Shown here piece after piece: positions 15,666 to 24,346 of a DNA stretch of 45,858 nucleotides. Every line of letters begins with the position of its first letter. Position 1 is the first letter of the stretch. The notes under the pieces were generated by a model. It saw only the letters and a program-made list of their open reading frames with translations. It made no database searches and was not told the DNA's origin. The position numbers and the translations under genes were made by a program. The DNA comes from Halorubrum cibi (GTDB lineage Archaea > Halobacteriota > Halobacteria > Halobacteriales > Haloferacaceae), in the NCBI RefSeq assembly GCF_900182635.1, contig NZ_FXTD01000014.1, positions 1 to 45,858 of the forward strand, in the 5' to 3' direction.

Positions 15666-17747
15666 CTATCCCACCGGCACGACCGCGACGTCGTCGACGC
15701 GGATCCGTTCTTCCCCCCCGGAATCGGTCTCCACGCAGGGGTCGCCCGTGACGACGTCCAACCGCCCGTGGTCGGCGTCGACGTCGACGAGCGCCTCGCC
15801 CGGCGCGAAGTTGAGGACGACCACGAGCGCCTCCGACCCGTGCTCGCGGCGGAACGCCACCACGTCGTCGGGGTGGACCGCGTCGCCCTCGGCGGCGATC
15901 GGTCGCTCCTCCGACCCGCCGCCGGCGACGCGGTAGTCGACCCGCTCGAGGTCGCCCGCGGGGCCGAGCGCCGGGTGCGCGTCGTGGGCGGCCGACAGCC
16001 GCGCGTGGCGCTCGCGGACCTCCTCGCGGGCGTGCTCCCAGGCGATCGCGTCCCGCCGGCCGCGCTGGCCGATCTCCTGGCCCGCGTACACCATCGGCAC
16101 GCCCGGCAGGGTGAACGTCGCCGCGATCGCCGCGGCCGCCGCGTCGTCGCCGCACTCCACCCGGTAGCGGGTCTCGTCGTGGTTCTCGACGTACTGGAGG
16201 AAGCCGGCGTGGTCGGGAAAGCCGACCGCGGCGCGCCTCTCGACCGCGTCGATCACGGCGTCGGCCGGCTCGTGGCCGCGACCGATCTGACGGAGGGTGA
16301 AATACAGCGTCGCGTCGAAGTGGACGTCGAACATCCCTTCGTGGAACCGGGGGACGTACGGGATCGTCTCGTCCATCAACAGGAACTCCGGGTCGCCCGC
16401 CTTCGCTCGGTCGCGGATCTCCCGCCAGAGCGAGTCCGGAACCGCCCACGCCATGTCACAGCGGAAGCCGTCGACGAGGGGTGCCCACTCGTCGACCACG
16501 TCGAGGAGGTACTGCCTGACCGCCAGGTTCGCGTGGTTCAGGTTCGCGATCAGCTCCCAGTCGAAGTAGGTGCCCGGCTCGCCCGACGCCTGCCACTCGT
16601 AGCGGTCGCGGTACGGCGAGTCGGGGTTCCGGTAGGCGTCCCGAAACCACGGGTGATCTCGCGCGGTGTGGTTCAACACGAGGTCGAAGAGCACCCGCAT
16701 CCCGTGGTCGTGGGCCGTCTCGACGAGTCGCTCGTAGTCCTCGCGGTCGCCGAGGTCGTCGGCGATGGAGAAGAAGTCCGTGACGTTGTACCCGTGCGGC
16801 TCCCCGTCGTTCTCGAGCACCGGCGTGAGCCACAGCGTGTCCACGCCCAGCTCGGCCACCTCGGGGATCCGATCCGCGATGGCGGCGAGCGTTCCCGTTT
16901 CCGCGTCGGTGAAGGTCCGGACGTACACCTCGTAGACGGTCGCGTCCGCGGTCCACGCGGGCGGTCGGTTCGGTCGCGTCACCGCGAAGGACTCGCCCAC
17001 CGTCGGGTCGCCGGGAGCCTCGGACCCGGCGAACGGATCGGCTCTGCCGGCGTCGACCCGGTCGATCGAGACGGCGTCGGCGACGCTGACGCGGGCGTCC
17101 TCGCCGGGATCGCGGGCGACGGCGACCGCGTGGACGCGGAGCCGGTCGGGAACCGATCCGGTCGGCAGCCGGAGGGTCGCGGTCGTCTCCGCCTCCGTTC
17201 CCGTCTCGGTCACGGTCACCGCGTCGCGCGGGTTCGTCCTGCCCGCTGCGACCGCCTCGGCGACGTCGCGGTCGTCGATCACGAACCGCACGGCGAGGTC
17301 GTCGGCCGCGAGCGACGAGGACGGGTTCGGCGTCGCGACCGCACGGACGACGATCCCACCGTCCTCGATCTCGGCGTCGAGACGGACTCGGGGCGGGCCG
17401 CCGTCGTCGGCGGGTCGACCGCTCGCGTAGCCGATCCCCGCGCGGTCCGCGTCGCGGTCGCGGATCGCCTCGCCGCTGCCGCCGGCGACGTCCACGCCCG
17501 CGTAGGCCGCGTCGAACGCCAGCACGGTCAACAGGTGATCCCCGTCGGGAGCCTCGAGTCCGAGCCGGTACCAGCCCGGAACGTCCGGGGTGAACTCGGT
17601 CACTGCCTCGGCGCCGACCGTCGACTCGCTCGTCGGCGGCGCGTCCGCGACCCGCCACGCGTAGCGTCCGTCCGGGTCCGGGTCCCGCGGCGCGAGCTGT
17701 ACCGTCTCGCCGGCGGAGACGAACCGTGGGGGTCCGGGGTGGTGCAT
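15666..17747 (-). CDS. GH13 alpha-glucan hydrolase (cyclomaltodextrinase/neopullulanase-like)
   Basis: A 693-residue alpha-amylase-family enzyme without signal peptide, hence likely cytosolic. Residues 1-250 hold beta-sandwich-like modules (a possible starch-binding part) before the TIM barrel begins at ATVYEVYVRTFTDAETG. Conserved regions I-IV are visible: LVLNHTARDHPWF, GFRCDMAWAVP (nucleophile Asp431), FLLMDETIP (acid/base Glu460) and YVENHDETRY (stabiliser Asp524). The QEIGQRGRRD segment and C-terminal beta-domain are typical of cyclomaltodextrinase or neopullulanase. It is divergent from the GH15 gene (123 nt apart), sharing a bidirectional promoter region that holds no strong TATA box I can point to. 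Confidence 0.93.
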   Translation of the reverse strand: MHHPGPPRFVSAGETVQLAPRDPDPDGRYAWRVADAPPTSESTVGAEAVTEFTPDVPGWYRLGLEAPDGDHLLTVLAFDAAYAGVDVAGGSGEAIRDRDADRAGIGYASGRPADDGGPPRVRLDAEIEDGGIVVRAVATPNPSSSLAADDLAVRFVIDDRDVAEAVAAGRTNPRDAVTVTETGTEAETTATLRLPTGSVPDRLRVHAVAVARDPGEDARVSVADAVSIDRVDAGRADPFAGSEAPGDPTVGESFAVTRPNRPPAWTADATVYEVYVRTFTDAETGTLAAIADRIPEVAELGVDTLWLTPVLENDGEPHGYNVTDFFSIADDLGDREDYERLVETAHDHGMRVLFDLVLNHTARDHPWFRDAYRNPDSPYRDRYEWQASGEPGTYFDWELIANLNHANLAVRQYLLDVVDEWAPLVDGFRCDMAWAVPDSLWREIRDRAKAGDPEFLLMDETIPYVPRFHEGMFDVHFDATLYFTLRQIGRGHEPADAVIDAVERRAAVGFPDHAGFLQYVENHDETRYRVECGDDAAAAAIAATFTLPGVPMVYAGQEIGQRGRRDAIAWEHAREEVRERHARLSAAHDAHPALGPAGDLERVDYRVAGGGSEERPIAAEGDAVHPDDVVAFRREHGSEALVVVLNFAPGEALVDVDADHGRLDVVTGDPCVETDSGGEERIRVDDVAVVPVG

Positions 17748-17870
17748 GTCGGCCCATCGACGCCCGGGGTCTTCGTTGTTGCTCTCGACGCCAAACTGGC
17801 GCGCCGAGAGGCGGTGAGTAACTTCGCCCGGTCCGTCAAGGCTTTTGCTCCCGCGGCCGGCAGGACTCGC

Positions 17871-20800
17871 ATGCGACTGCGAACCGCGATCTCGGAACAC
17901 AAACGTCGCCGCGGCGAACGTTACTCGACGGAGCGGCCCACCACCGTCGGGGCGTTCACCGGCGACGGCGGTCGGCTGGTCCACGTCGGGCCGGACGGCG
18001 ACGCTCACGACTGTTCGTACGCGCTCTCCGGCGTGGGCGGGACCGACCGGATCCGGATCGGGATCGCCGGCAGCGGCGGGGTCCGGTGGCTTGCCGACCT
18101 CGAGACCACCCGACAGCACTACGACGGTGACACCCCGCTCGTCGAGACCGAGTACGACGCCGGCCGATACACGGTCCACCAGTTCGATCTCGTCGTCGGG
18201 GACGCCCACCTCACCCACGTCGTCCTCCGCGGATCGCCCCCGGCGAACGCCGACCTCGTCGCCAGCTGCGCGTTCGCGCCCGACATGGTCGAGGGCCGCG
18301 TCGGCAACCTCGTCCACGAGGGATCGGGTCCCGAAGGCGGGGACGTGATCGAGGTGTTCCACCGCCGGGAGCACGACTTCCTCACGGCCTCCACCGGCCT
18401 CTCGGCGGCGCACGGCCAACGACAGGAGACGATCCCGCAACTGCTCGGCGAGGACGACGGCCGGACCCCGCACCGCGGGGAGATAGACGAGCGAGAGGAC
18501 ACGAGCCTCACGCCCGACGTGGTCGTCCGGGCTCCCTTCGAGCGCGACGGCCGGACCGAGCGCGTCACCCTCGTCAGCCGGCCGGTCCTTGACGAGAACG
18601 GGACGGGATCGGGCGAGGCGAGACCGGACTCGGATAAGCCTCCGGACGGAACGCGGCTCGCGGAGGACGCCAACCGCGCCGAGCGACTCGAGGCGGTCTC
18701 GCGGGTCGCGACCGCCCACGCCGCCACCGACAGCGTCCGCGAGGCGGCCGAGGCGCGCGCGCCGACGGTCCCTGACGGGGCGCCGCGAGGCTCGACGGTC
18801 GCGAGCGACCTCCGCGCGCTCGACCTCCTCGAATCCGCCTCCGGCGGCCGGATCGCCGGTCCGGAGTTCGACCACTTCTACGCCACCTCCGGCGGCTACG
18901 GCTACACCTGGTTCCGCGACGAGGCGGAGGCCTCAAGCGCGCTGCTCGACGCGAGCGAGGAACTCGGGTTGGACGCGCGCGCGGAGCTCCTCGCGTCGGC
19001 GGCCTTCCTCTGTCGCACCCAGGACGCCGACGGGAGCTGGCCCCACCGCGTCTGGGCCGATTCCGGAAAGGTCGCGCCGGGCTGGGCGAACGCCCGGATC
19101 GAGTCCGGGAACGGGGACACCCCGAACGACCAGCTGGACCAGCCGGCCTCGGTCGTCGCGTTCCTCGCGGAGCTCCGGCGGACGACCGACGTGCCGGAAC
19201 CCCTCCGCGGCCGGGTCGACGAGGCGATCGCCGACGGCGTCGCGTTCCTCCGGGAGACGACGCTCGATGACGGGCTCCCCCGCCGCTGTCAGAACTGCTG
19301 GGAGAACGCGATCGGCCGGTTCACGCATACGGGCGCGGTCTACCTCCGCGCCTTCGCGTCGGTCGCGCGCGCGCCGCTCGAGGCGGATCTGCGGATCGCG
19401 GCCGCGACCGCCGCCGACGACGCGGCCGCCGGCCTCCAGGACCGCTGGATCCCCGAACTCGAGCGGTTCCCGCAGCGCGCCAGCGACGGCGACGGCGACG
19501 AGCGCGCCGACGCCAGCACGTTCGCGCTCGCGGACGCGCTCGCCGAGTACGTCGCGCTCGCCGAGGAACGCCCGACCGTCGCCGACGCGACGACCGAGGC
19601 GGACTCCCCGCTCGATCCCGTCCCGAACGCGGTCGACCTCGACGCGCTGATCTCGCAGGTGTCGACGCACGTCCGGACGTCGATCGACGCGCTCGGTCGG
19701 GAGACGGAGCACGTCGAGGGGTTGGTCCGGTTCGTCGGCGACGACTGGCGGACGGCCGAACAAGGCGGCGCGAAGGTGTGGTCGATCGCGACGCTGTGGG
19801 GCGCGGTCGCCGCCGGAACCGTCGGCGGAATACTCCAGTCGCGCGACGAGCGGTCGGAGCCGCTCTTCTCCGCGGCCCGCCGGCTGTACGCGCTGTGTGA
19901 GCCCGACGGCCCCTTCGCGAACGAGTCCGGGCTGCTCGCGGAGCAGGTCTTCGACGACGGCGACCTCGACAGCGCGACGCCCATCGCGTGGGCGCACGCC
20001 CTCCGGCTCGACGCGACGGCGACGCTCGCGCGGCACGGGGCGCTTCCGGTGCCGCACGACCGCCCCAGCGGCCCGGAGGCCCCGCGGTGGACGACCGGCC
20101 GGAAGTTCGGCGTCGGCACGCCCGCGGACCACGCCGCGGACGACCCGGTCCCCGTCTGGTTCACGCTGACTGAGGGGGCGCTGACCGAGGCGCGATTCCC
20201 CCGGATCGACGTGATGAACCTCCGGACGTTCGACTTCCTGATCGCCGACCCCGAGACGGGACACACGGTCCGGACGTTCGACGGGACGGGACACGTGACG
20301 ACGACCGAGACGATCACCCGGACTACGGAGCCGAGCGCCGAGGACGCGCTCGCGTACAGACAGACGATCCGCGAGTCCGGCGACGGCCACGGCCACAGCT
20401 GGACGCTCACCGTGGAGTACGCGGTAGACACCGCGGGCGACGCGATCCTCGCCGACGTCGAGTTCGAGGGCGCCCGCGCGTACGACGTGTACGCGGTCGC
20501 CGACACCGCGCTCGCGAACGTCGGCACCGACGACCGCGGGAGCCGCGTCGGCGACGGTCCCTACCACCTGCTCGCTCACGGCGAGAACGGGAACCGCCCG
20601 CCGGGGAAGCTGGTCGACGACGACGGGGAGCCGTTCGAGGTCGCCGCCGCGCTCACGAGCGCCGACGGCTTCGACTGGGCGGGTGCGTTCGCCGCGGGCG
20701 ACGAGGGGCTCGAGTCGCTGTTCGGCGGCGGCGAGCGGCCGGCGGCCGAGGAGGCCGGCGAGGACGCAAGCGGAAACGTCGTGCTTGCCGGCCTCCTCGG

Positions 20801-22637
20801 CGGCGGAACGACGGTCTCCGAGACGGTCGCGCTCGGGTTCGCCGAGGAGGGCGACACCGTGGCGGCGCTCGGCGAGGGGGAGGGCGCGCTCTCGCGCGGC
20901 TTCGAGGCCGTCGAGTCGGCGTACGTCGACACCTGGCGCGAGTGGCTCGCCGGGCGGGAGTACCCGGACGCCGTGACGGCCGACCCCGACCTCGAGGCGC
21001 AGTACCGGTTCGCGCTCATGACGCTCGCGGCCGTCGAGGACAAGCGTCACGACGGGGCGGGGATCGCCAGCCCCTCGGTCCCGTGGGGCGAGACGGAGTT
21101 CGCCGAGGTGGACCGCGGCTACGGCTACAACTTCGTCTGGTCGCGCGACCTCTATCAGGTGTTCACCGCCCTGATCGAGGTGGGCGAGATCGAGCGCGGC
21201 GCGGACGCGCTCGCGTACCTCTACAACACCCAACAGGACGACTCCGGGTTCCTCCCGCAGAACACCTACATCGACGGACGGACCCGCTGGGGCGGCGAGC
21301 AGATGGACAACATCGCGTTCCCGTCCGTGATGGCCTGGCAGCTGTACGAACACGGCGTGACGCTTCCGGACGCCGACTACGACTACGACCAGATCCGTCG
21401 GTCGGTCGCCTACGTGGCGCGAAACGGCCCGCAGACCGCCCAGGAGCGCTGGGAGGAGGAGGCGGGCTACTCGCCCTCGAGCATCGCCGCCGAGATCGCG
21501 GGGCTCACTTGCGCGGCCGCGCTCGCGCTCGCGGAGGCCGATCGGCTCGAGTCGGCCGGCGACGACGCCGGCGAGGGTGACGACGCGTCCGGCGCGTCGA
21601 CCGCGGCGGATCCAGAAGAGGACGCGCCGACTCCGGACTCCCTCCGCGCGGACGCGCTCGCGTGGCTCGCGCTCGCGGACGACTGGGCTGACCGCGTCGA
21701 GGAGTGGTGCGCGACCGACACCGGGACGGACCGCCACGACGAGACGCCCTACTACCTCCGGATCACCGCCGACGGCGACCCGAACGCCGGCCGTCCGCGG
21801 ACGATCGCCAACGACGGCCCGACCTACGACGAGCGCGAGATCGTCGACGGCGGCTTCCTCGAGCTGGTCCGGCTCGGCGTGAAGCCCGCCGACGACCCGG
21901 TCGTCCGCAACTCCGTCGAGGTCGTCGACGACTCGATCCGGGTCGACACCCCGCACGGCCCGGCCTGGTACCGCTACATCGGCGACGCCTACGGCGAGCT
22001 CGGCTACGGCGACCCCGGCGGTCCGTGGGCTGGAACCGGCGACGGAAAGGGCCGACTCTGGCCCATCTTCACCGGCGAGCGCGGCGAGTACGAGCTTCGC
22101 GCCCGCGCCGGAGGGCCCGACGACTTCGGCGGCACCGACGAGGAGGCACTCGAGCCGGACTCGCTGCTCGGGACGATGGCCGGCTTCGGAAACGACGGCC
22201 GGATGCTCCCGGAGCAGGTGTGGGACCGCGAGCACCCCACGAAGTACGGGTGGGAGTTCGGCGAGGGGACCGGGGGGGCGACCCCGCTCGCCTGGTCGAT
22301 GGCGGGGTTCATCCGGCTCGCCCACGGCGTCGACGCCGGGGAGCCCGTCGAGACGCCGACGGTCGTCCGCGATCGCTTCGTCGAGTCCGACCGCCCCGCG
22401 GGGCCGAAGCTGACCGCCGCCGCCGAACTCGTCGACGACGCGATCGTCGTCGCCGGCGAGACGACCGGCGAGCGGGTCGCGGTCCTCACCGCCGACGGGT
22501 CGGCGATCGCGACGCCGACCGACGGCGAGTTCGAGATCAGCCTCGCGGACGACGACGCCCGGACCGTCGTGGTCGCGGCCGCGACCGGCGACGAGTTCGA
22601 GGCCGCGGGCACCGCGGTCGAGCGTATCCGGCTGTAG
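17871..22637 (+). CDS. Double-module glucoamylase (two GH15 units in one protein)
   Basis: A 1588-residue cytosolic protein with no signal peptide. It consists of two glucoamylase/glucodextranase-like units. Unit 1: a beta-sandwich (about 1-300), then an (alpha/alpha)6 barrel with YGYTWFRDE (Trp347), CWENAIG (Glu478) and LLAEQVF (Glu691). Unit 2: a beta-domain from about 740 (FPRIDVMNLRTFDFLIAD), barrel with GYGYNFVWSRDLY (Trp1090), RWEEEAGYSPSS (Glu1195-1197) and MLPEQVW (Glu1448), plus a C-terminal beta-domain (about 1505-1588). GH15 enzymes release glucose from non-reducing ends using two Glu residues, and both units keep candidates. An Asp/Glu-rich insert sits near 1230. The frame opens earlier, but ATG 17871 follows the divergent promoter gap. 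Confidence 0.93.
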   Translation: MRLRTAISEHKRRRGERYSTERPTTVGAFTGDGGRLVHVGPDGDAHDCSYALSGVGGTDRIRIGIAGSGGVRWLADLETTRQHYDGDTPLVETEYDAGRYTVHQFDLVVGDAHLTHVVLRGSPPANADLVASCAFAPDMVEGRVGNLVHEGSGPEGGDVIEVFHRREHDFLTASTGLSAAHGQRQETIPQLLGEDDGRTPHRGEIDEREDTSLTPDVVVRAPFERDGRTERVTLVSRPVLDENGTGSGEARPDSDKPPDGTRLAEDANRAERLEAVSRVATAHAATDSVREAAEARAPTVPDGAPRGSTVASDLRALDLLESASGGRIAGPEFDHFYATSGGYGYTWFRDEAEASSALLDASEELGLDARAELLASAAFLCRTQDADGSWPHRVWADSGKVAPGWANARIESGNGDTPNDQLDQPASVVAFLAELRRTTDVPEPLRGRVDEAIADGVAFLRETTLDDGLPRRCQNCWENAIGRFTHTGAVYLRAFASVARAPLEADLRIAAATAADDAAAGLQDRWIPELERFPQRASDGDGDERADASTFALADALAEYVALAEERPTVADATTEADSPLDPVPNAVDLDALISQVSTHVRTSIDALGRETEHVEGLVRFVGDDWRTAEQGGAKVWSIATLWGAVAAGTVGGILQSRDERSEPLFSAARRLYALCEPDGPFANESGLLAEQVFDDGDLDSATPIAWAHALRLDATATLARHGALPVPHDRPSGPEAPRWTTGRKFGVGTPADHAADDPVPVWFTLTEGALTEARFPRIDVMNLRTFDFLIADPETGHTVRTFDGTGHVTTTETITRTTEPSAEDALAYRQTIRESGDGHGHSWTLTVEYAVDTAGDAILADVEFEGARAYDVYAVADTALANVGTDDRGSRVGDGPYHLLAHGENGNRPPGKLVDDDGEPFEVAAALTSADGFDWAGAFAAGDEGLESLFGGGERPAAEEAGEDASGNVVLAGLLGGGTTVSETVALGFAEEGDTVAALGEGEGALSRGFEAVESAYVDTWREWLAGREYPDAVTADPDLEAQYRFALMTLAAVEDKRHDGAGIASPSVPWGETEFAEVDRGYGYNFVWSRDLYQVFTALIEVGEIERGADALAYLYNTQQDDSGFLPQNTYIDGRTRWGGEQMDNIAFPSVMAWQLYEHGVTLPDADYDYDQIRRSVAYVARNGPQTAQERWEEEAGYSPSSIAAEIAGLTCAAALALAEADRLESAGDDAGEGDDASGASTAADPEEDAPTPDSLRADALAWLALADDWADRVEEWCATDTGTDRHDETPYYLRITADGDPNAGRPRTIANDGPTYDEREIVDGGFLELVRLGVKPADDPVVRNSVEVVDDSIRVDTPHGPAWYRYIGDAYGELGYGDPGGPWAGTGDGKGRLWPIFTGERGEYELRARAGGPDDFGGTDEEALEPDSLLGTMAGFGNDGRMLPEQVWDREHPTKYGWEFGEGTGGATPLAWSMAGFIRLAHGVDAGEPVETPTVVRDRFVESDRPAGPKLTAAAELVDDAIVVAGETTGERVAVLTADGSAIATPTDGEFEISLADDDARTVVVAAATGDEFEAAGTAVERIRL

Positions 22638-22734
22638 GCGCTCCGGCCGCCGATCCGGTTGGAGTCGCCCGAATCCGGCCGCGTTCGCCCACACCGAACG
22701 GTTATCACCGGCCGCCCGTCTATACGGGTCAACC

Positions 22735-23805
22735 ATGGAGATTCCCCCCTTCGAACTCGAACGCTGGCTCGACGAGTACGAACCGGACGCCGACCTGATG
22801 CTCGCCGAGAGCGGCGTGCGGAGCCTCCCAGTCGACCGGTTCGACCTCGACGTGGGCGAGCTCGGCTACGTCATCCCCACCGACGGGGAGCCGGCGTTCC
22901 GCGCGGAGATCGCCGAGCGCTACGGCCGCGACGCGGAGGAGGTCGTCCTCACCTGCGGGACGCAGGAGGCGGACTACCTCACGTTCATGTCGCTCTTAGA
23001 CGAGGGGGACCACAGCGTCGTCGTCTCCCCGACCTACCAGTCGCTCGCGAGCGTCCCCGAGTCGATCGGCGAGGTGACCGAGGTCCGGACGGAGCCGCCG
23101 ACGTGGGAGCTCTCGGTCGACGCCGTCGCGGAGGCGATGCGGCCCGACACCCGGCTCGTCGTCCTCACGAACCCGAGCAACCCGACGGGGAAGTACCTCG
23201 GCCCGGAGACGATGCGGGCGCTGTACGACCTCGTCGCAGACGAGGACGCGTACCTCCTCGTCGACGAGGTGTACCGAATGTTGGCCGACGACCCGCACGC
23301 GCCGGCCGCCGCGCTCGGGCCGCGGGCGATCTCGGCCGCCGGCGTCTCGAAGTCGTACGGGATGGCGGGCGCGCGCGTCGGGTGGGTCGTCGCGGACGCG
23401 GAGATCGCGGAGGGAGTACGGAGGTGGAAGGACTACACGACGATCTCGCCGCCGCTCGTCGGGAGCCACCTCGCGAGACAGGCGCTCGGCGAGCAGGAGG
23501 ACGACATCCTCGAGGCGAACCGCGCGCACGCGAAGGCGAACCGGGAGTGCGTCGCCGACTTCCTCGATCGCCACGGCCTCGAGTGGTTCGAGCCGACGGG
23601 CGTCAACGGGTTCCCGACCGTCCCCGACGGGTTCGAGAACGGCAAGGAGTTCTGTCGCTCGGTGTTCGACGCCGAGAGCGTCGTCCTCGCGCCCGGCGAG
23701 GTCTTCGGCCATCCCGACCGGTTCCGGATCGGCTTCGGCCTCCACACCGAGGAGCTCGAGGAGGGGCTCGACCGGATCGGCCGCCACATCGAGGCCGAGC
23801 GCTGA
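22735..23805 (+). CDS. PLP-dependent class I/II aminotransferase
   Basis: A 356-residue fold-type I aminotransferase. The segment NPSNPTGKYL is the classical substrate-carboxylate loop, AYLLVDEVYRML carries the Asp that binds the pyridine nitrogen, and AAGVSKSYGMAGARVGW contains Lys206, the expected PLP Schiff-base lysine. FRIGFGLH near the end holds the substrate-binding Arg. The substrate cannot be assigned; sequence character is close to aspartate/alanine aminotransferase-like enzymes. A TATA-like TTATCAC at about 22701-22707 lies just upstream of the ATG. It follows the glucoamylase by 97 nt on the same strand. Confidence 0.92.
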   Translation: MEIPPFELERWLDEYEPDADLMLAESGVRSLPVDRFDLDVGELGYVIPTDGEPAFRAEIAERYGRDAEEVVLTCGTQEADYLTFMSLLDEGDHSVVVSPTYQSLASVPESIGEVTEVRTEPPTWELSVDAVAEAMRPDTRLVVLTNPSNPTGKYLGPETMRALYDLVADEDAYLLVDEVYRMLADDPHAPAAALGPRAISAAGVSKSYGMAGARVGWVVADAEIAEGVRRWKDYTTISPPLVGSHLARQALGEQEDDILEANRAHAKANRECVADFLDRHGLEWFEPTGVNGFPTVPDGFENGKEFCRSVFDAESVVLAPGEVFGHPDRFRIGFGLHTEELEEGLDRIGRHIEAER

Positions 23806-23869
23806 CGCCCCTCCGGTGACGTCGTGGCGGGCGGACGGCGGTCGTCGGGCCGCCGATCGCCGGCCGCGG

Positions 23870-24346
23870 TCACCCGAGCGCGACCACGTCGACCTCGTGA
23901 ACTTCTCTCTCCTCCGTCCCTTCCTCCGGCCGCTTCTCGGCCCCGTCGACCGGGATCTCGACGGTCCCGCCGACCGCCTCGCGCACGGCCGCCCGCCAGT
24001 CGTCGACGGCCTCGGCGTGTCGCTCGCGGCGGGTTTCCACGTCGGCGTCGGGAAACGCGGCCGCGGTCTCGTCGACCTCGGGGTACGGCGGCTGGTCCGC
24101 GACGAGGTCGGCCGCGTCGACGTGGATCGGTCCCCTGGCCCCGTCGGCGTCGACCTCGGGCACCTCCTCCACGACGTGGATCCGTGCGCGCATCCGACCG
24201 GCGTACGGCGGCGTCACGCGTAAGACCACCCGTCTGTCGGTCCGCAGCGTCGCCTCCAGAGCGTTCGCCACGTCCTCGCGGTGGACCGCGATCGACCGGA
24301 TCCGGGTCGGGTCGGTTCCCTCGCCGGAGCGCTCGGGATCACTCAT
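23870..24346 (-). CDS. Acidic hypothetical protein coupled to MutS
   Basis: A 158-residue acidic protein that I do not recognise. The first 75 residues read as an alpha/beta unit (RIRSIAVHREDVANALE, RVVLRVTPPYAGRMRARIHVV), the middle carries a metal-neutral PPYPEVDETAAAFPD segment, and the rest is a Glu/Asp-rich helix with a charged tail. The ATG at 24346 lies upstream of the MutS stop (24339-24341), so the genes overlap by 8 nt and are probably translationally coupled. A role linked to the MutS-like protein is therefore plausible but unproven. Confidence 0.72.
   Translation of the reverse strand: MSDPERSGEGTDPTRIRSIAVHREDVANALEATLRTDRRVVLRVTPPYAGRMRARIHVVEEVPEVDADGARGPIHVDAADLVADQPPYPEVDETAAAFPDADVETRRERHAEAVDDWRAAVREAVGGTVEIPVDGAEKRPEEGTEEREVHEVDVVALG

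Noticed and set aside
18933-22736. A 1267-residue open frame on the minus strand across the glucoamylase gene
   Set aside because: It is a shadow in very GC-rich DNA: the composition is Arg/Gly/Asp-rich without any motif, and the plus-strand frame has clear GH15 motifs.
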